From NCBI RefSeq assembly GCF_004151105.1, contig NZ_PHRF01000023.1, forward strand, positions 1 through 64,000: a stretch of DNA of 64,000 nucleotides. Direction: 5' to 3'. This DNA comes from Streptomyces sp. L-9-10 (lineage in GTDB: Bacteria; Actinomycetota; Actinomycetes; Streptomycetales; Streptomycetaceae). The notes beneath the pieces were generated by a model. That model saw only the letters and a list, made by a program, of their open reading frames with translations, made no database searches and was not told where the DNA came from. Made by a program: the position numbers and the translations under genes. Shown here in pieces: positions 6,897 through 15,308 of the stretch. The stretch's first letter is position 1. Every line of letters begins with the position of its first letter.

Positions 6897-9800
6897 TCAG
6901 GAGCGCCGTTCGAGGAACGGCGGTTGCACGGACGGCAGTCCGACCAGGAACCGGGCGGCGGCCAGGAGCCGGCCGCCCGCGGTGGCGGTGATCTCACCGC
7001 GGCCCTGCCCGGCGCCGTCGGCGACCGGCAGGTACGCCGTGAACGTCCCCCGCGCGGAGGCGGTGACCTGCCGGACCGGTCCCGTGGTGCCCCAGGTGAG
7101 ATGGATCCGCGCCCCGGCGGCGAAGCCGCTGCCGTACACCTGGGAGACCCTGCCGGGGTGGGCGACGGTGGGCGACAGCCGCAGCACCCCGCCCGCGCCC
7201 GGCGGTGGCAGCTCCGGCGCGGGGGAGGGACCCGGCGGGGGCTCCGGTGCGCCGGAGGGGCGCGGCGGGGGCTCCCGGTGCCCTCCGCCGTTCCCGCCAC
7301 CGGAGGGCGACGGCCCCGGCCCGTCCGCGTCGGTGGGCGGCCGTGAGGGGCCGGGCGCGGGGCCGCCGGACGGCGAGTCGGACGGCGGGTCGGACGGCGC
7401 GGACGGGCCGGGTTCCGGCGCGGCGGGACGGTCCACGACGGCCCGCAGTCCGGCGGCCCCGCGCTGCTGCCGCCGGTCGGACCCGGTGGCCGCCACCACG
7501 TCCACGGTGCCCTCGTACCGGCCCGCGGCGGACGGAGTGAAGGAGACCACGCCGGTGCAGCTCTCACCGGCGTCCAGCGTCCTGCCCACGCAGGCGCTCC
7601 GGAAGCCGAACGAGGCGGAGGGCGTCGCACCGGTGACGGTGAGCGGGCCCGGTCCGGAGTTGCCGACGGTCAGCGGCATGCCCCGGCCGGTGCCCGACGG
7701 CCGGTCGAAGGTGCCGAAGTCGATCCGCGCGGGGGTGACGGTCAGCCGCCCCGGCAGCGCCCAGGTGTAGACGTCGGGCTGCTGGTTGTGGTCGTCCCGG
7801 TGCAGCGACTCCGGCGTGCTGAGGGCGACGCGGACCCCGCGGGCGTCGAACGACACGGCGGGCCCGGACGCGCGCTCCGCGGGGTCCAGGGCGGCGAGCC
7901 GGGTCGGGTACGCGCCGGAGGCCACCGTCCGCGCGTACAGCTGCGGTCCGGCCGGCGGCGGATCGGCCGTCAGATCGGTGGCGGTCGAGGCGAAGCCGAC
8001 CACTCGGCCGTCGGGGGACAGCGCGGGCCGGCCGCTGTCCCCGTTCCCCGGGCGCCCCGACGCGCCGGCGGACACCGTCCTCGGCTCGCCGCCCCGTCTG
8101 TCGGCGACCACGACCTGGGCGGGCCGGCGGGGCGCCGACGGGCCGGGGGCGCTGACGTACGCCACCGTGCTGCCGTCCGCCGACACCGCCGGAGCGGACG
8201 CGGCCGTCTCCCCACCGGACGCGCCGGGGACCGCGGTCGCGGGGCCGTACCGTCCGCCCGTGCCCGTGCCCGTGCCGGTGCCGGTGCCGGTGCCGGTATC
8301 GGTGCCTGTGCCTGTGCCCGTGCCGGTGCCGGTATCGGTATCGGCGGAGGCAGCCAGGACCGTGCTGGAGTGCGGCGGGGTTCCCGGCAGTCCGCGGGAG
8401 GTGAAGACCAGGGTCCGGCCGTCCTCGGAGAGGGCGGGCTGCCCTCCGTCGACGACGACCGGCGCCGCGCCGCCCGCGCCGCCCCGCCGGCCGGCGATCC
8501 CGGCGGGCCCGGGTTCGAACCCGCCCCCCGGCCGCAGATCGCGCCGTACCTCGACCACCTGGCGCTCGGCGCGGACGGTGACGGAGAAGCCGCCCTGTGG
8601 ATCGCCCGTACCGGCGGCGCGGTCGAGCGTGACCTGGGCGGCATAGGCCTGGGCGCCGCCCGGGGGGAACGGCCGGTCAGGACCCGTCGGCTGCCGGTCC
8701 GGTCCCGGTGCCGGGTTGACCAGGAAGTACAGGGTGTCCGCGCCGGACGTCCCGTCGAGCACGTCCCCGGGACGTCCCGGAAGGAGCGCCCCGGGGTGCG
8801 ACGCGCCCTGCCGACGGGCCGCTTCGCGGACCTCCGGCCCCGGGTCCACCAGGCTGATCGCCGCGCAGTCCTGAGTGAACAGGCCCAGCCGGCCGCGCAT
8901 TCCGTCGGCGGGCACCCAGACCAGGAGGGGCCGGCCCGGCTGGACCGGCGGCAGATCCAGGCGCGTTCCGACGACGCCGCCGGCCGCGGGCACCCCGCGG
9001 CGCAGCGGGAGTTCCGCCATCTCCCGCTCGGACGGACCGGAAGCCCGTTCGCAGGTGGCCTCGGGCGCGGGACGGGCGCAGGACGCCAGCAGCACGACGC
9101 TCGCCTGCCCGTAACTGGTGGGGCCATTGGTGGACAACCGGTCGGTGACGGCCGGTTGTCCGGCGCACCCGGCCGGCCGGAAGGTGACGGCGACCCGGCA
9201 GAAGCCCTCGGCCGTGCACTGCTTGGGCGCGATGGAGAAGTCCCCGCCCTCCTGGGTCCCGGTGCTCTGGAGGACGGGCTGACCCGTGATATCGGCGTCC
9301 CGGAGCTCCGGGACCAGGGATTTGGTCCCGAGGGTGACGGTGACCGGTGCGTCCGTCGCCGAGAACCCCTCCGGCCGGTTCCCGAAGACGCCGAAGTCGA
9401 TCGTGGCGCCGACCAGGATGTCGAAGGTCGCGTTGGTGCCCGCCGTGAGCACGAGGCCGGGGGACACCGGCGACAGCACACTGGGGTAGGCGACCACCGA
9501 ACCGTCCCCCGAGATCCGAGGACCGCAGTCCTCTCCGCACCGGCCCGGGAAGGACGACGGGACGGGGCCGGGCGCGGCGCCGAGGTCGGACGCCTTCGTG
9601 GTGCCGGGCCGGTCCAGCGCACCGACGCCGGTGGTGTCCCGGTCCACGGCCACGATGGAGGTGCGGCGGGACTGGTCCAGCAGCCGGCCGCCGCTGCGGT
9701 ACACCACCGTCCGCCCGTCCCGGGAGACCTGCGGCTCGGTCGCGTCCACGTCCGGGTCGCTCAGCAGGGTGAGCGCCCCCGTCTCCAGGTCTCGGCCGTA

Positions 9801-10094
9801 GACCCGCCAGGAGGAGCCGCCCGACCGTGGGAACAGCGGTGTCGCCGCCGACAGGTCCCGCCGGCTCTGGAAGACCACGTGCCGGCCGTCGGCGGAGACC
9901 TGGGCGCCGCTGCCGCCGGCCGCCTCGTCCTCGCCCCGGCCGATCGAGACCAGCTCGGCGCCGGTGTCCGGCGCGGCGTCGGCGGCCCACCAGGTGGACG
10001 CCAGGCCGCCGGCGACCACCGGCACCACCAGGGCCAGGACGATGAGCAAGGACAGCGGTCCCGCACGCCTCTTGTGCTTCCTCCCGTACGTCAT
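6897..10094 (-). CDS. large membrane-anchored beta-propeller (PD40/TolB-like) protein with anchor-D-type and IPT-like domains
   Basis: The product has 1065 residues. A basic N-terminus (MTYGRKHKRRAG) precedes one transmembrane helix (about 12-35), so the rest is extracellular. Repeated motifs such as SADGRHVVFQSR, SRDGRTVVYRSG, SEDGRTLVFTSR and SPDGRVVGFAST are PD40/TolB-type propeller blades. A DUF/choice-of-anchor-D-like beta domain is seen near 780-870 (RIDFGTFDRPSGTG, LDAGESCTGVVSFTPSAAG), then a Pro/Gly/Ser-rich stretch, then an IPT-like domain near 965-1050. A Gly-Thr dipeptide repeat interrupts the propeller near residues 583-611. It may be an envelope-attached accessory of the neighbouring eCIS genes; that link is positional only. 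Confidence 0.78.
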   Translation of the reverse strand: MTYGRKHKRRAGPLSLLIVLALVVPVVAGGLASTWWAADAAPDTGAELVSIGRGEDEAAGGSGAQVSADGRHVVFQSRRDLSAATPLFPRSGGSSWRVYGRDLETGALTLLSDPDVDATEPQVSRDGRTVVYRSGGRLLDQSRRTSIVAVDRDTTGVGALDRPGTTKASDLGAAPGPVPSSFPGRCGEDCGPRISGDGSVVAYPSVLSPVSPGLVLTAGTNATFDILVGATIDFGVFGNRPEGFSATDAPVTVTLGTKSLVPELRDADITGQPVLQSTGTQEGGDFSIAPKQCTAEGFCRVAVTFRPAGCAGQPAVTDRLSTNGPTSYGQASVVLLASCARPAPEATCERASGPSEREMAELPLRRGVPAAGGVVGTRLDLPPVQPGRPLLVWVPADGMRGRLGLFTQDCAAISLVDPGPEVREAARRQGASHPGALLPGRPGDVLDGTSGADTLYFLVNPAPGPDRQPTGPDRPFPPGGAQAYAAQVTLDRAAGTGDPQGGFSVTVRAERQVVEVRRDLRPGGGFEPGPAGIAGRRGGAGGAAPVVVDGGQPALSEDGRTLVFTSRGLPGTPPHSSTVLAASADTDTGTGTGTGTGTDTGTGTGTGTGTGTGGRYGPATAVPGASGGETAASAPAVSADGSTVAYVSAPGPSAPRRPAQVVVADRRGGEPRTVSAGASGRPGNGDSGRPALSPDGRVVGFASTATDLTADPPPAGPQLYARTVASGAYPTRLAALDPAERASGPAVSFDARGVRVALSTPESLHRDDHNQQPDVYTWALPGRLTVTPARIDFGTFDRPSGTGRGMPLTVGNSGPGPLTVTGATPSASFGFRSACVGRTLDAGESCTGVVSFTPSAAGRYEGTVDVVAATGSDRRQQRGAAGLRAVVDRPAAPEPGPSAPSDPPSDSPSGGPAPGPSRPPTDADGPGPSPSGGGNGGGHREPPPRPSGAPEPPPGPSPAPELPPPGAGGVLRLSPTVAHPGRVSQVYGSGFAAGARIHLTWGTTGPVRQVTASARGTFTAYLPVADGAGQGRGEITATAGGRLLAAARFLVGLPSVQPPFLERRS
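8262..8345. repeat. hexanucleotide tandem repeat inside the propeller gene
   Basis: About fourteen copies of a 6-bp unit of the form gtgccg/gtgccc/gtatcg run here. On the minus strand they encode alternating Thr-Gly, with occasional Asp. The unit length is a multiple of three, so copy-number changes keep the reading frame. Confidence 0.9.
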
Positions 10095-10253
10095 GACCCG
10101 ATCGAAACAGTCCGGGGCTCCCGTGCGACCCGCCGCGGGGGAGCCCTTTCGGGGCCTGCCGCCTGCCCGTTGGGGCGCGCCCGACCCGCCGGGCGCCCGG
10201 CGGGAGTCCGGCGGGAGTCCGCCCGTCTCGGGGCCGCGCGCTTCAAAATCACG

Positions 10254-10320
10254 TGTCAGGGCCGTGTGCCAGGACCGTGTGTGTCAGGACCGTATGCGTC
10301 AGGGCCGTGTGTCAGGACCA
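10254..10320. repeat. degenerate 15-16 bp tandem repeat at the 3' end of the LAL regulator gene
   Basis: Four to five imperfect copies of a unit like gtcaggaccgtgtgt run across the stop codon of the minus-strand LAL regulator and into the gap before the propeller gene. No terminator hairpin is evident in this 217-bp gap. Confidence 0.75.
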
Positions 10321-12795
10321 CCCGTGGATGTGCGACTGGACCAGGTCGCGCAGTCTGCGCCGGTCCGCGACGCCCAGCTTGGCGTAAACGTTGGCCAAGT
10401 GGTACTCCACCGTCTTCACGCTCAGGTACTGCTCGGCGGCGATCTCACGGTTGGTCCAGCCCCGCGCCACCAGCCCGGCGATGTTCCGTTCCCGTTCGGA
10501 CAGGGTGCCCCAGATCTCCCGCACGGTCTCCCTCGGGCACGCCGGCTGGGGTGCCTCGCTCAGCAGCGAGCGGCACCGCTCCCGGAACGGCTCGGCGCCC
10601 ATCCCCGCGAACCGGCGCTCCGCCGCCCGCAGATGCCGGCGCGCCCGGACGGTGTCGCCGGTGGCGAGGTGAAGAGCCCCCAGGTCCTGCTCGACCAGCG
10701 CCTTGTGCAGGACGGGCTCGCCGCCGTCGGGCGGCACGGCCAGCGCGGCCCGGTAGGCGCCCACCGCGCCCTGGGTGTCCCCGGAGCGTGCCGCCATCGC
10801 TCCCCTGAGCCACAGCACCGAGACCGGTAACAGCGCGCCCAGCTCCTCGAAGGACTCCAGCACACGCAGCGCCGAGCGTGCCCCGGCGAGGTCGCCGAGC
10901 CGCACGTGGGAGACGCCGAGCAGGGGCACGTAACGGGAGGCGTAGAGCCGGCTCCGGACATCGCGGGCCGGCGCGTTGGCGCCGTCCAGCAGCTCCACCA
11001 CGCGCGCGTGGTCCCCCGCCGGGAACTCCACCAGCGCCTCCGCGACGGCGAGGAACAGCTGCGGACTGCTGGAGTCCGCCCACGAGCCCAGCCCGTGCGC
11101 CGCCGCGAACTCGGCCCGCGCGTCGCCGAACCGGCCGCCGAAGGCGTGCAGCGCCGCCCCGGCACAGTGCAGCGCGAAGGCGTCGGCAGGCCGGCCCATC
11201 GTGCGGGCGGTGTCGTGTGCGACGGCGAGCGTACGGAAGGCGCGCTGCCGGTCACCGAGGAAGAAGTGGCACCACACGCTGTGCGCCAGGGCGGAGACGG
11301 TGCCCATGCGCGGCGCCCCCGACATGCGCCGCCTGGCGGCGGCGTCGAGATCGGTGAGCGCTCCGGTCAGGTCGCCCGCCAGGCTGCGCAGCATGCCGCG
11401 CTGGATCAGCAGGTCGGTGTACGCCGCGGGCGCCGACGCGGGGGTGCGGGGCAGCTCGTCGAGGTGCCGCAGTCCCTTCGCCGGGCCGCCGTCGAGCGCG
11501 TGCCCGTGGGCCAGGTTGGCCAGTGCTCGGGCCCTCTTGGCCTCGTCGCCCGCGTGCCGCATGGCGAACAGGGAGGAGTCGACCGCCTCCCGCGCCAGCC
11601 CGAGCGCCGACTCCACGACACCCACATCGCAGGCCACGTCGCCGGCGCGGTGCAGTTCCCCGGCGGCCTCGAAGCCCTCGCGGGCGCGCCGCAGATACAC
11701 CCGTGCGCGCTCGTCGCGCGCCTCGGCGAGACTGAGCAGCCCCAGCGCCTCGTCCCGGTCCGGCCCGTAGGGCAGCAGCAGCGCCTGCCCGAACAGCCGC
11801 AGGGCCTCGCGCCCCCGGCCGTCCGCGACCAGCCGCCGGATCTCCCCGGCCACGCTGCACGGCTCCCGGGGCTCGGCGCCGGGTTCGGTCCTGGGCTCGG
11901 TCCTGGGTCCGGCGCCGGGTTCGGCGCCGGGTTCGGCGCTGGGTTCGGCCCTGGGTTCGGTCCTGGGTCCGGCAAGACGCCCGCGGCCCGGCGCCGGGCG
12001 TTCCTGCGCACCCGCGGGGGGCCGCTCACCCTGCCGCGCGTGCGGCGCCGGGCACCCGTAGGCGCCTGCCGCGCGGAGGGCGGACGTTGGCCGTGCCGCC
12101 AGCTCGACGCGTTCGACCTCCGGTGCCAGGAACGCCAGCCCGGTGTCCCACACCGTCCGCTCCGCGTCCCTGGTGCAGATCACCGTCAGGACGCGCTCGG
12201 TGTACTGGCGCAGCAGCGTGAAACCGAGGGCGCGCAGCGACTCCAGGTCCGCCGCGTGGGCGTCGTCGATCCACAGCAGCACCGGGCGCTCGTCCTGGAG
12301 GCGGCCGAGCAGCGAGGCCAGCTCCGCCCCGGCGGCCAGCGTGGACCTCGTACGGTCGCCGAAGGGCCGGTCGGTCGGCCCGCTCGCACCGGCGGCCAGT
12401 ACCTGCCCGGTCAGGGCGAACGGACGCGGGGGAGGCGACGGGGCGACGCGCAGCACGGTGAACGCGTCCCGGACCGTCCTCGCCAGGTGGTCGACCAGCA
12501 CCGTCTTGCCCGCCCCCGCCGGACCGGAGACCAGCACGACCCGGGACACCCCGCGGCCCGCGGCGTGCACCGCGCTGCGGAGGGTGGCCAGTTCCGCGCT
12601 CCGCCCCGGCAGGGGCGGGTCGGGTAAGCCGGGCACGCCCGTCCTCGTCACGGTCGCGGGCGGCGGGCACCGGCGTACGACCGCCGCCCGGCCCGCCGCA
12701 TCGCGGCGCCATCCGCCGGACGGCCGGGGTACGTGACCGGTCGGCCGGGGCACATGGCCGGACGGCCGGGGTACGTGACCGGACGGCCGGGGCAC
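10312..12795 (-). CDS. LAL-type LuxR regulator with N-terminal ATPase domain
   Basis: The product has 827 residues from the most upstream ATG. Walker A GPAGAGKT lies near residues 90-97 and Walker B VLLWIDDAH near 170-178. TPR-like helices fill about 290-740 (RALANLAHGHALDGG, and others). A C-terminal LuxR helix-turn-helix is near 760-827 (LSERERNIAGLVARGWTNRE, SVKTVEYHLANVYAKL). The ATPase part is shorter than in typical LAL proteins: soon after Walker B it runs into a repeat of the type EPGAEPGAGP at about 275-310. The first 28 residues are four copies of a PRPSGHV unit; a GTG at 12651 is an alternative start that would omit them. It probably controls nearby eCIS accessory genes, by position only. 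Confidence 0.85.
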   Translation of the reverse strand: MPRPSGHVPRPSGHVPRPTGHVPRPSGGWRRDAAGRAAVVRRCPPPATVTRTGVPGLPDPPLPGRSAELATLRSAVHAAGRGVSRVVLVSGPAGAGKTVLVDHLARTVRDAFTVLRVAPSPPPRPFALTGQVLAAGASGPTDRPFGDRTRSTLAAGAELASLLGRLQDERPVLLWIDDAHAADLESLRALGFTLLRQYTERVLTVICTRDAERTVWDTGLAFLAPEVERVELAARPTSALRAAGAYGCPAPHARQGERPPAGAQERPAPGRGRLAGPRTEPRAEPSAEPGAEPGAGPRTEPRTEPGAEPREPCSVAGEIRRLVADGRGREALRLFGQALLLPYGPDRDEALGLLSLAEARDERARVYLRRAREGFEAAGELHRAGDVACDVGVVESALGLAREAVDSSLFAMRHAGDEAKRARALANLAHGHALDGGPAKGLRHLDELPRTPASAPAAYTDLLIQRGMLRSLAGDLTGALTDLDAAARRRMSGAPRMGTVSALAHSVWCHFFLGDRQRAFRTLAVAHDTARTMGRPADAFALHCAGAALHAFGGRFGDARAEFAAAHGLGSWADSSSPQLFLAVAEALVEFPAGDHARVVELLDGANAPARDVRSRLYASRYVPLLGVSHVRLGDLAGARSALRVLESFEELGALLPVSVLWLRGAMAARSGDTQGAVGAYRAALAVPPDGGEPVLHKALVEQDLGALHLATGDTVRARRHLRAAERRFAGMGAEPFRERCRSLLSEAPQPACPRETVREIWGTLSERERNIAGLVARGWTNREIAAEQYLSVKTVEYHLANVYAKLGVADRRRLRDLVQSHIHGWS
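12717..12795. repeat. 21-bp tandem repeat at the 5' end of the LAL regulator gene
   Basis: Three and a half copies of a 21-bp unit (ggccggggtacgtgaccgg and variants) are present. If translated on the minus strand from the upstream ATG they give four heptapeptides of the PRPSGHV type. If the real start is the GTG at 12651, this repeat is in the leader and could affect promoter or translation. Confidence 0.8.
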
Positions 12796-13202
12796 AGGGG
12801 ACGCGGGCGTCCGGACCGTCGGTCCGGCGGGTCACCCGCCCGTTCCTCGGGGAACTCCATCGATGCGCCGCCCCACAACCCGCCTGCACTGGATCGAATA
12901 CTTCCGGCCCGCGGCCGGGCCGCGCCGGCCGCGGAGCCCACCGGCCCCGGACAGGACCCGGGCCCTGTCCGGCACATCCCGCCCGGAGGGCGGCCCTGGG
13001 CATCGCGGTGGTGACGCGCCTTGACACCGACCCTAAGCGGGCGGCTCCGCACCCGGACGCCGTCGGGGCCAATCGCTCAGGGGCGATAAGCGGTCGGACG
13101 GCCGGTTGCCCGACCTGCGGGCCGTTCGCGCAGTGCGCCCGGCACCGATCGCCGGCCCGGTGACCCTGCGGGAGGCGGGTCCCGCGCGCCGATGCTGGCC
13201 GG
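12796..13202. promoter_or_regulatory. divergent intergenic region with a 9-bp hairpin
   Basis: This 407-bp region between divergent genes must contain both promoters. A perfect 9-bp inverted repeat (CCGGACAGG at 12947-12955 and CCTGTCCGG at 12964-12972, 8-base loop) could be an operator or a weak stem-loop. No small gene is supported. Confidence 0.4.
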
Positions 13203-14657
13203 GTGGGAGCAACCGTAGTGATACCGGACACCGACACCCTTGCCGTTCCCGGTGAGGAGGTGCGGCGGACCGTGCAGGTCCGGAACACCGGGACGGTCGT
13301 CGACCGTTTCGAGCTGGACGTCCTCGGCGAGGCCAAGGACTGGATCGCGGTGGAGCCCGCCCAGGTCAACGTCTTCCCCGACCAGTCGGTCGAAGTGCGG
13401 CTGGTGTTCACGCCGCCGCGCTCCCCCGACCTGTCGGCCGGCGAGGTGGTCTACGGGCTGCGCGTGATGTCCCACGAGGACATCGAGGGCTCCGTCGTGG
13501 AGGAGTCCACGGTCACGGTCGGCGCCTTCACCGACCACGGCGTCACCCTGCTGCCCACCACCCGGCGGGCCAGGCTCTCCGGTCGCTTCAACGCGATCGT
13601 CGACAACCGCGGCAACGCGCCCCTGCGGGCACAGCTCTTCGCCTCCGACCCCGACGCCAAGCTGGACTTCGCCTTCCGCTACGACGAGGTGGAGGTGGCG
13701 CACGGCAAGAGCGCCGTCGTCCCCCTCAAGGTCAAGCCCAAGGCGCGGATGTGGCGCGGCCCCGACGCCCCGCTGCCGTTCCAGGTGCTCTGCGTGGACG
13801 AGGCGGATGAAGCGGACGAGACGGAGCAGACGGCGGACGGGGCGCTGGTCCAGGCGGCGATCGTCTCCGACGGGGTGGCGAAGTTCGCGCTGGCGGTCGC
13901 CGCGGCCGTGGCCGCCCTGCTGGCCCTGTGGTTCTTCGTGCTCCAGCCCAGTGTCGAGTCGGAGGCCCGCAAGCAGGTCGCCGCGGCGACCGGTCAGGAC
14001 CCCGACGCGCCCGGTGCCGGGGGCGGGGCGGGCGCCGGAAAGGGCGGCGGCGCGACGGCCGGAGCCGGCGAACCGGGCGCCACCGCCGGAGCCGGGACGT
14101 CCGCCGGCACGGGGGGCTCGGACCAGAGCCGCTTCCCCGCCCTCGGCGGCCCGGCCGGCGGCACCGGCGGTGAAGACGGCACGGGCGGCGAAGACGGCGC
14201 CGACGGTGAGGACGACAGCGGCGGCAAGGGCGGCAAGGGCGGCGAGGACGCGAAGAGCGGCCAGGACGGCACCGGCCGGGGCGGCATCGCCGGTCAAGTG
14301 CGGGCGGTGGACTTCCGTATCCCGGTGGACGCCGAGAAGTCGGACGCTTTCGTCACCGCGAGGTTCACCGTCCCCGAGGACCAGACGTACTACGTCACCG
14401 ACATCATGTTCGAGAACACCTCGGGTGACATGGGGGTCCTGCGCCTCCAGCGCGGCGATTCCGTCCTGCGGGAGATGAGCCTGGACACCTTCCGGGACCG
14501 CGACGACCACTACGCCGAGCCCATCGAGTTCGGTCCGGGCACGGACGTGGTGCTCGCCGTCCGCTGCGACATGCCCGGCGGCCTGACGACGGGCACCGCG
14601 GCCTCCTGCACTCCCGCGGCCTTCTTCTCCGCCCGCGCCGTGACCACCCGGAGCTGA
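13203..14657 (+). CDS. membrane-anchored Ig-like protein of the eCIS region
   Basis: The product has 484 residues from a GTG start. The N-terminal about 200 residues form two Ig-like or MSP-like beta modules (VQVRNTGTVVDRFELDVLG, SVEVRLVFTPPRSPDLSAGE, GRFNAIVDNRGNAPLRAQLF). One transmembrane helix follows at about 222-246 (FALAVAAAVAALLALWFFVL), then a long Gly/Asp/Ala-rich linker and a C-terminal beta domain (FRIPVDAEKSDAFVTARFTV) that may contact other surface parts. It stands directly before the PAAR-like gene on the same strand, which suggests joint expression. The N-terminal modules would be cytoplasmic if the N-terminus is inside, as no signal peptide is present. Confidence 0.78.
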   Translation: MGATVVIPDTDTLAVPGEEVRRTVQVRNTGTVVDRFELDVLGEAKDWIAVEPAQVNVFPDQSVEVRLVFTPPRSPDLSAGEVVYGLRVMSHEDIEGSVVEESTVTVGAFTDHGVTLLPTTRRARLSGRFNAIVDNRGNAPLRAQLFASDPDAKLDFAFRYDEVEVAHGKSAVVPLKVKPKARMWRGPDAPLPFQVLCVDEADEADETEQTADGALVQAAIVSDGVAKFALAVAAAVAALLALWFFVLQPSVESEARKQVAAATGQDPDAPGAGGGAGAGKGGGATAGAGEPGATAGAGTSAGTGGSDQSRFPALGGPAGGTGGEDGTGGEDGADGEDDSGGKGGKGGEDAKSGQDGTGRGGIAGQVRAVDFRIPVDAEKSDAFVTARFTVPEDQTYYVTDIMFENTSGDMGVLRLQRGDSVLREMSLDTFRDRDDHYAEPIEFGPGTDVVLAVRCDMPGGLTTGTAASCTPAAFFSARAVTTRS

Positions 14658-14698
14658 CACCTGGCATCGACCGCGACTGCGCGGCGACTCCGCGACTC

Positions 14699-14770
14699 CG
14701 AAGTACCGCAGCATCGAAGCACCGCGACTTCGAAGTACCGCAGCACCGAAGCCCTGCGATATCGAGGCCC
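14699..14770. repeat. 32-bp tandem repeat between the Ig-like and PAAR genes
   Basis: Two copies of a 32-bp unit beginning cgaagtaccgcagca, plus a partial third beginning cgaggccctg, fill most of the 150-bp gap. The copies differ by a few bases. The unit is close to three helical turns. Confidence 0.75.
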
Positions 14771-14807
14771 TGTGGCACAGGACCACCGGAACACCGAAAG
14801 GACGGTC

Positions 14808-15209
14808 ATGGCCGGAGCACCCGCCGCGGCGATGGGCGACAAGGTCGTGGGTGTGGACACCCACGTCGTGATGGTCCCCTCCCCCACCGGCCCCGTGGAG
14901 ACGCCCACGGCGCTGCCCTTCAACGGCGTCATCACCGACGGCTGCTGCCGCACGGTCCTCATCGGCGGCAAGCCCGCGGCCACCGTCGACAGCACCGCCG
15001 TCAACACCCCGCCCCACCTGCCGGTACCGCCGGTCGGCGTCTTCAAGTCGCCACCGGGCAACAAGGGGACCGTCTCCCGCGGCAGCACGTCCGTCCTCAT
15101 CGGCGGCAAGGCCGCCGCCCGCACCGGCGACCCCGCCACCACCTGCAACGAACCCGCCGTACAACACACCGCTCAGGTGGTCGCGGTGTCCAACGTCCTC
15201 ATCGGCTAA
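14808..15209 (+). CDS. PAAR-like (DUF4150-type) spike-tip protein
   Basis: The product has 133 residues. It shows the repeating PAAR-like pattern: AAMGDKVVGVDTHVVMVP, TVLIGGKPAATVDS, VLIGGKAAARTGD and a closing SNVLIG. PAAR proteins form a metal-bound cone that caps the spike of contractile injection machines and can carry effectors. The ATG at 14808 is preceded by GAAAGGA, whereas an earlier in-frame GTG has no ribosome site. No effector domain is fused. It is over 10 kb from the sheath/tube genes, so the baseplate genes that usually accompany it are missing from this window. Confidence 0.85.
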   Translation: MAGAPAAAMGDKVVGVDTHVVMVPSPTGPVETPTALPFNGVITDGCCRTVLIGGKPAATVDSTAVNTPPHLPVPPVGVFKSPPGNKGTVSRGSTSVLIGGKAAARTGDPATTCNEPAVQHTAQVVAVSNVLIG

Positions 15210-15232
15210 ACCCTGCACGGGGGTCGAAGCGT

Positions 15233-15293
15233 GGAGCTGTCCCCGGTTCTTGGTAGGCTCGGTGGGAGAGGAAACGGGGAGTTGTCCCCGATT
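15233..15293. promoter_or_regulatory. pair of 16-bp direct repeats upstream of the P450 gene
   Basis: GGAGCTGTCCCCGGTT at 15233-15248 and GGAGTTGTCCCCGATT at 15278-15293 match at 14 of 16 positions and are 45 bp apart. They lie in the 99-bp gap before the P450 start and could be a regulator binding pair overlapping its promoter. Confidence 0.4.
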
Positions 15294-15308
15294 ATCCAGG
15301 GAGTCACC

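Noticed and set aside
7788..10808. A 1006-codon plus-strand open frame opposite the propeller gene
   Set aside because: It is the antisense shadow of a real gene: composition is Arg/Gly/Ala-rich without domains, and the minus-strand frame has signal anchor, propeller motifs and codon bias.
12947..12972. Hairpin considered as a terminator
   Set aside because: It lies between divergent genes where no transcript ends; it was kept only as a possible operator.
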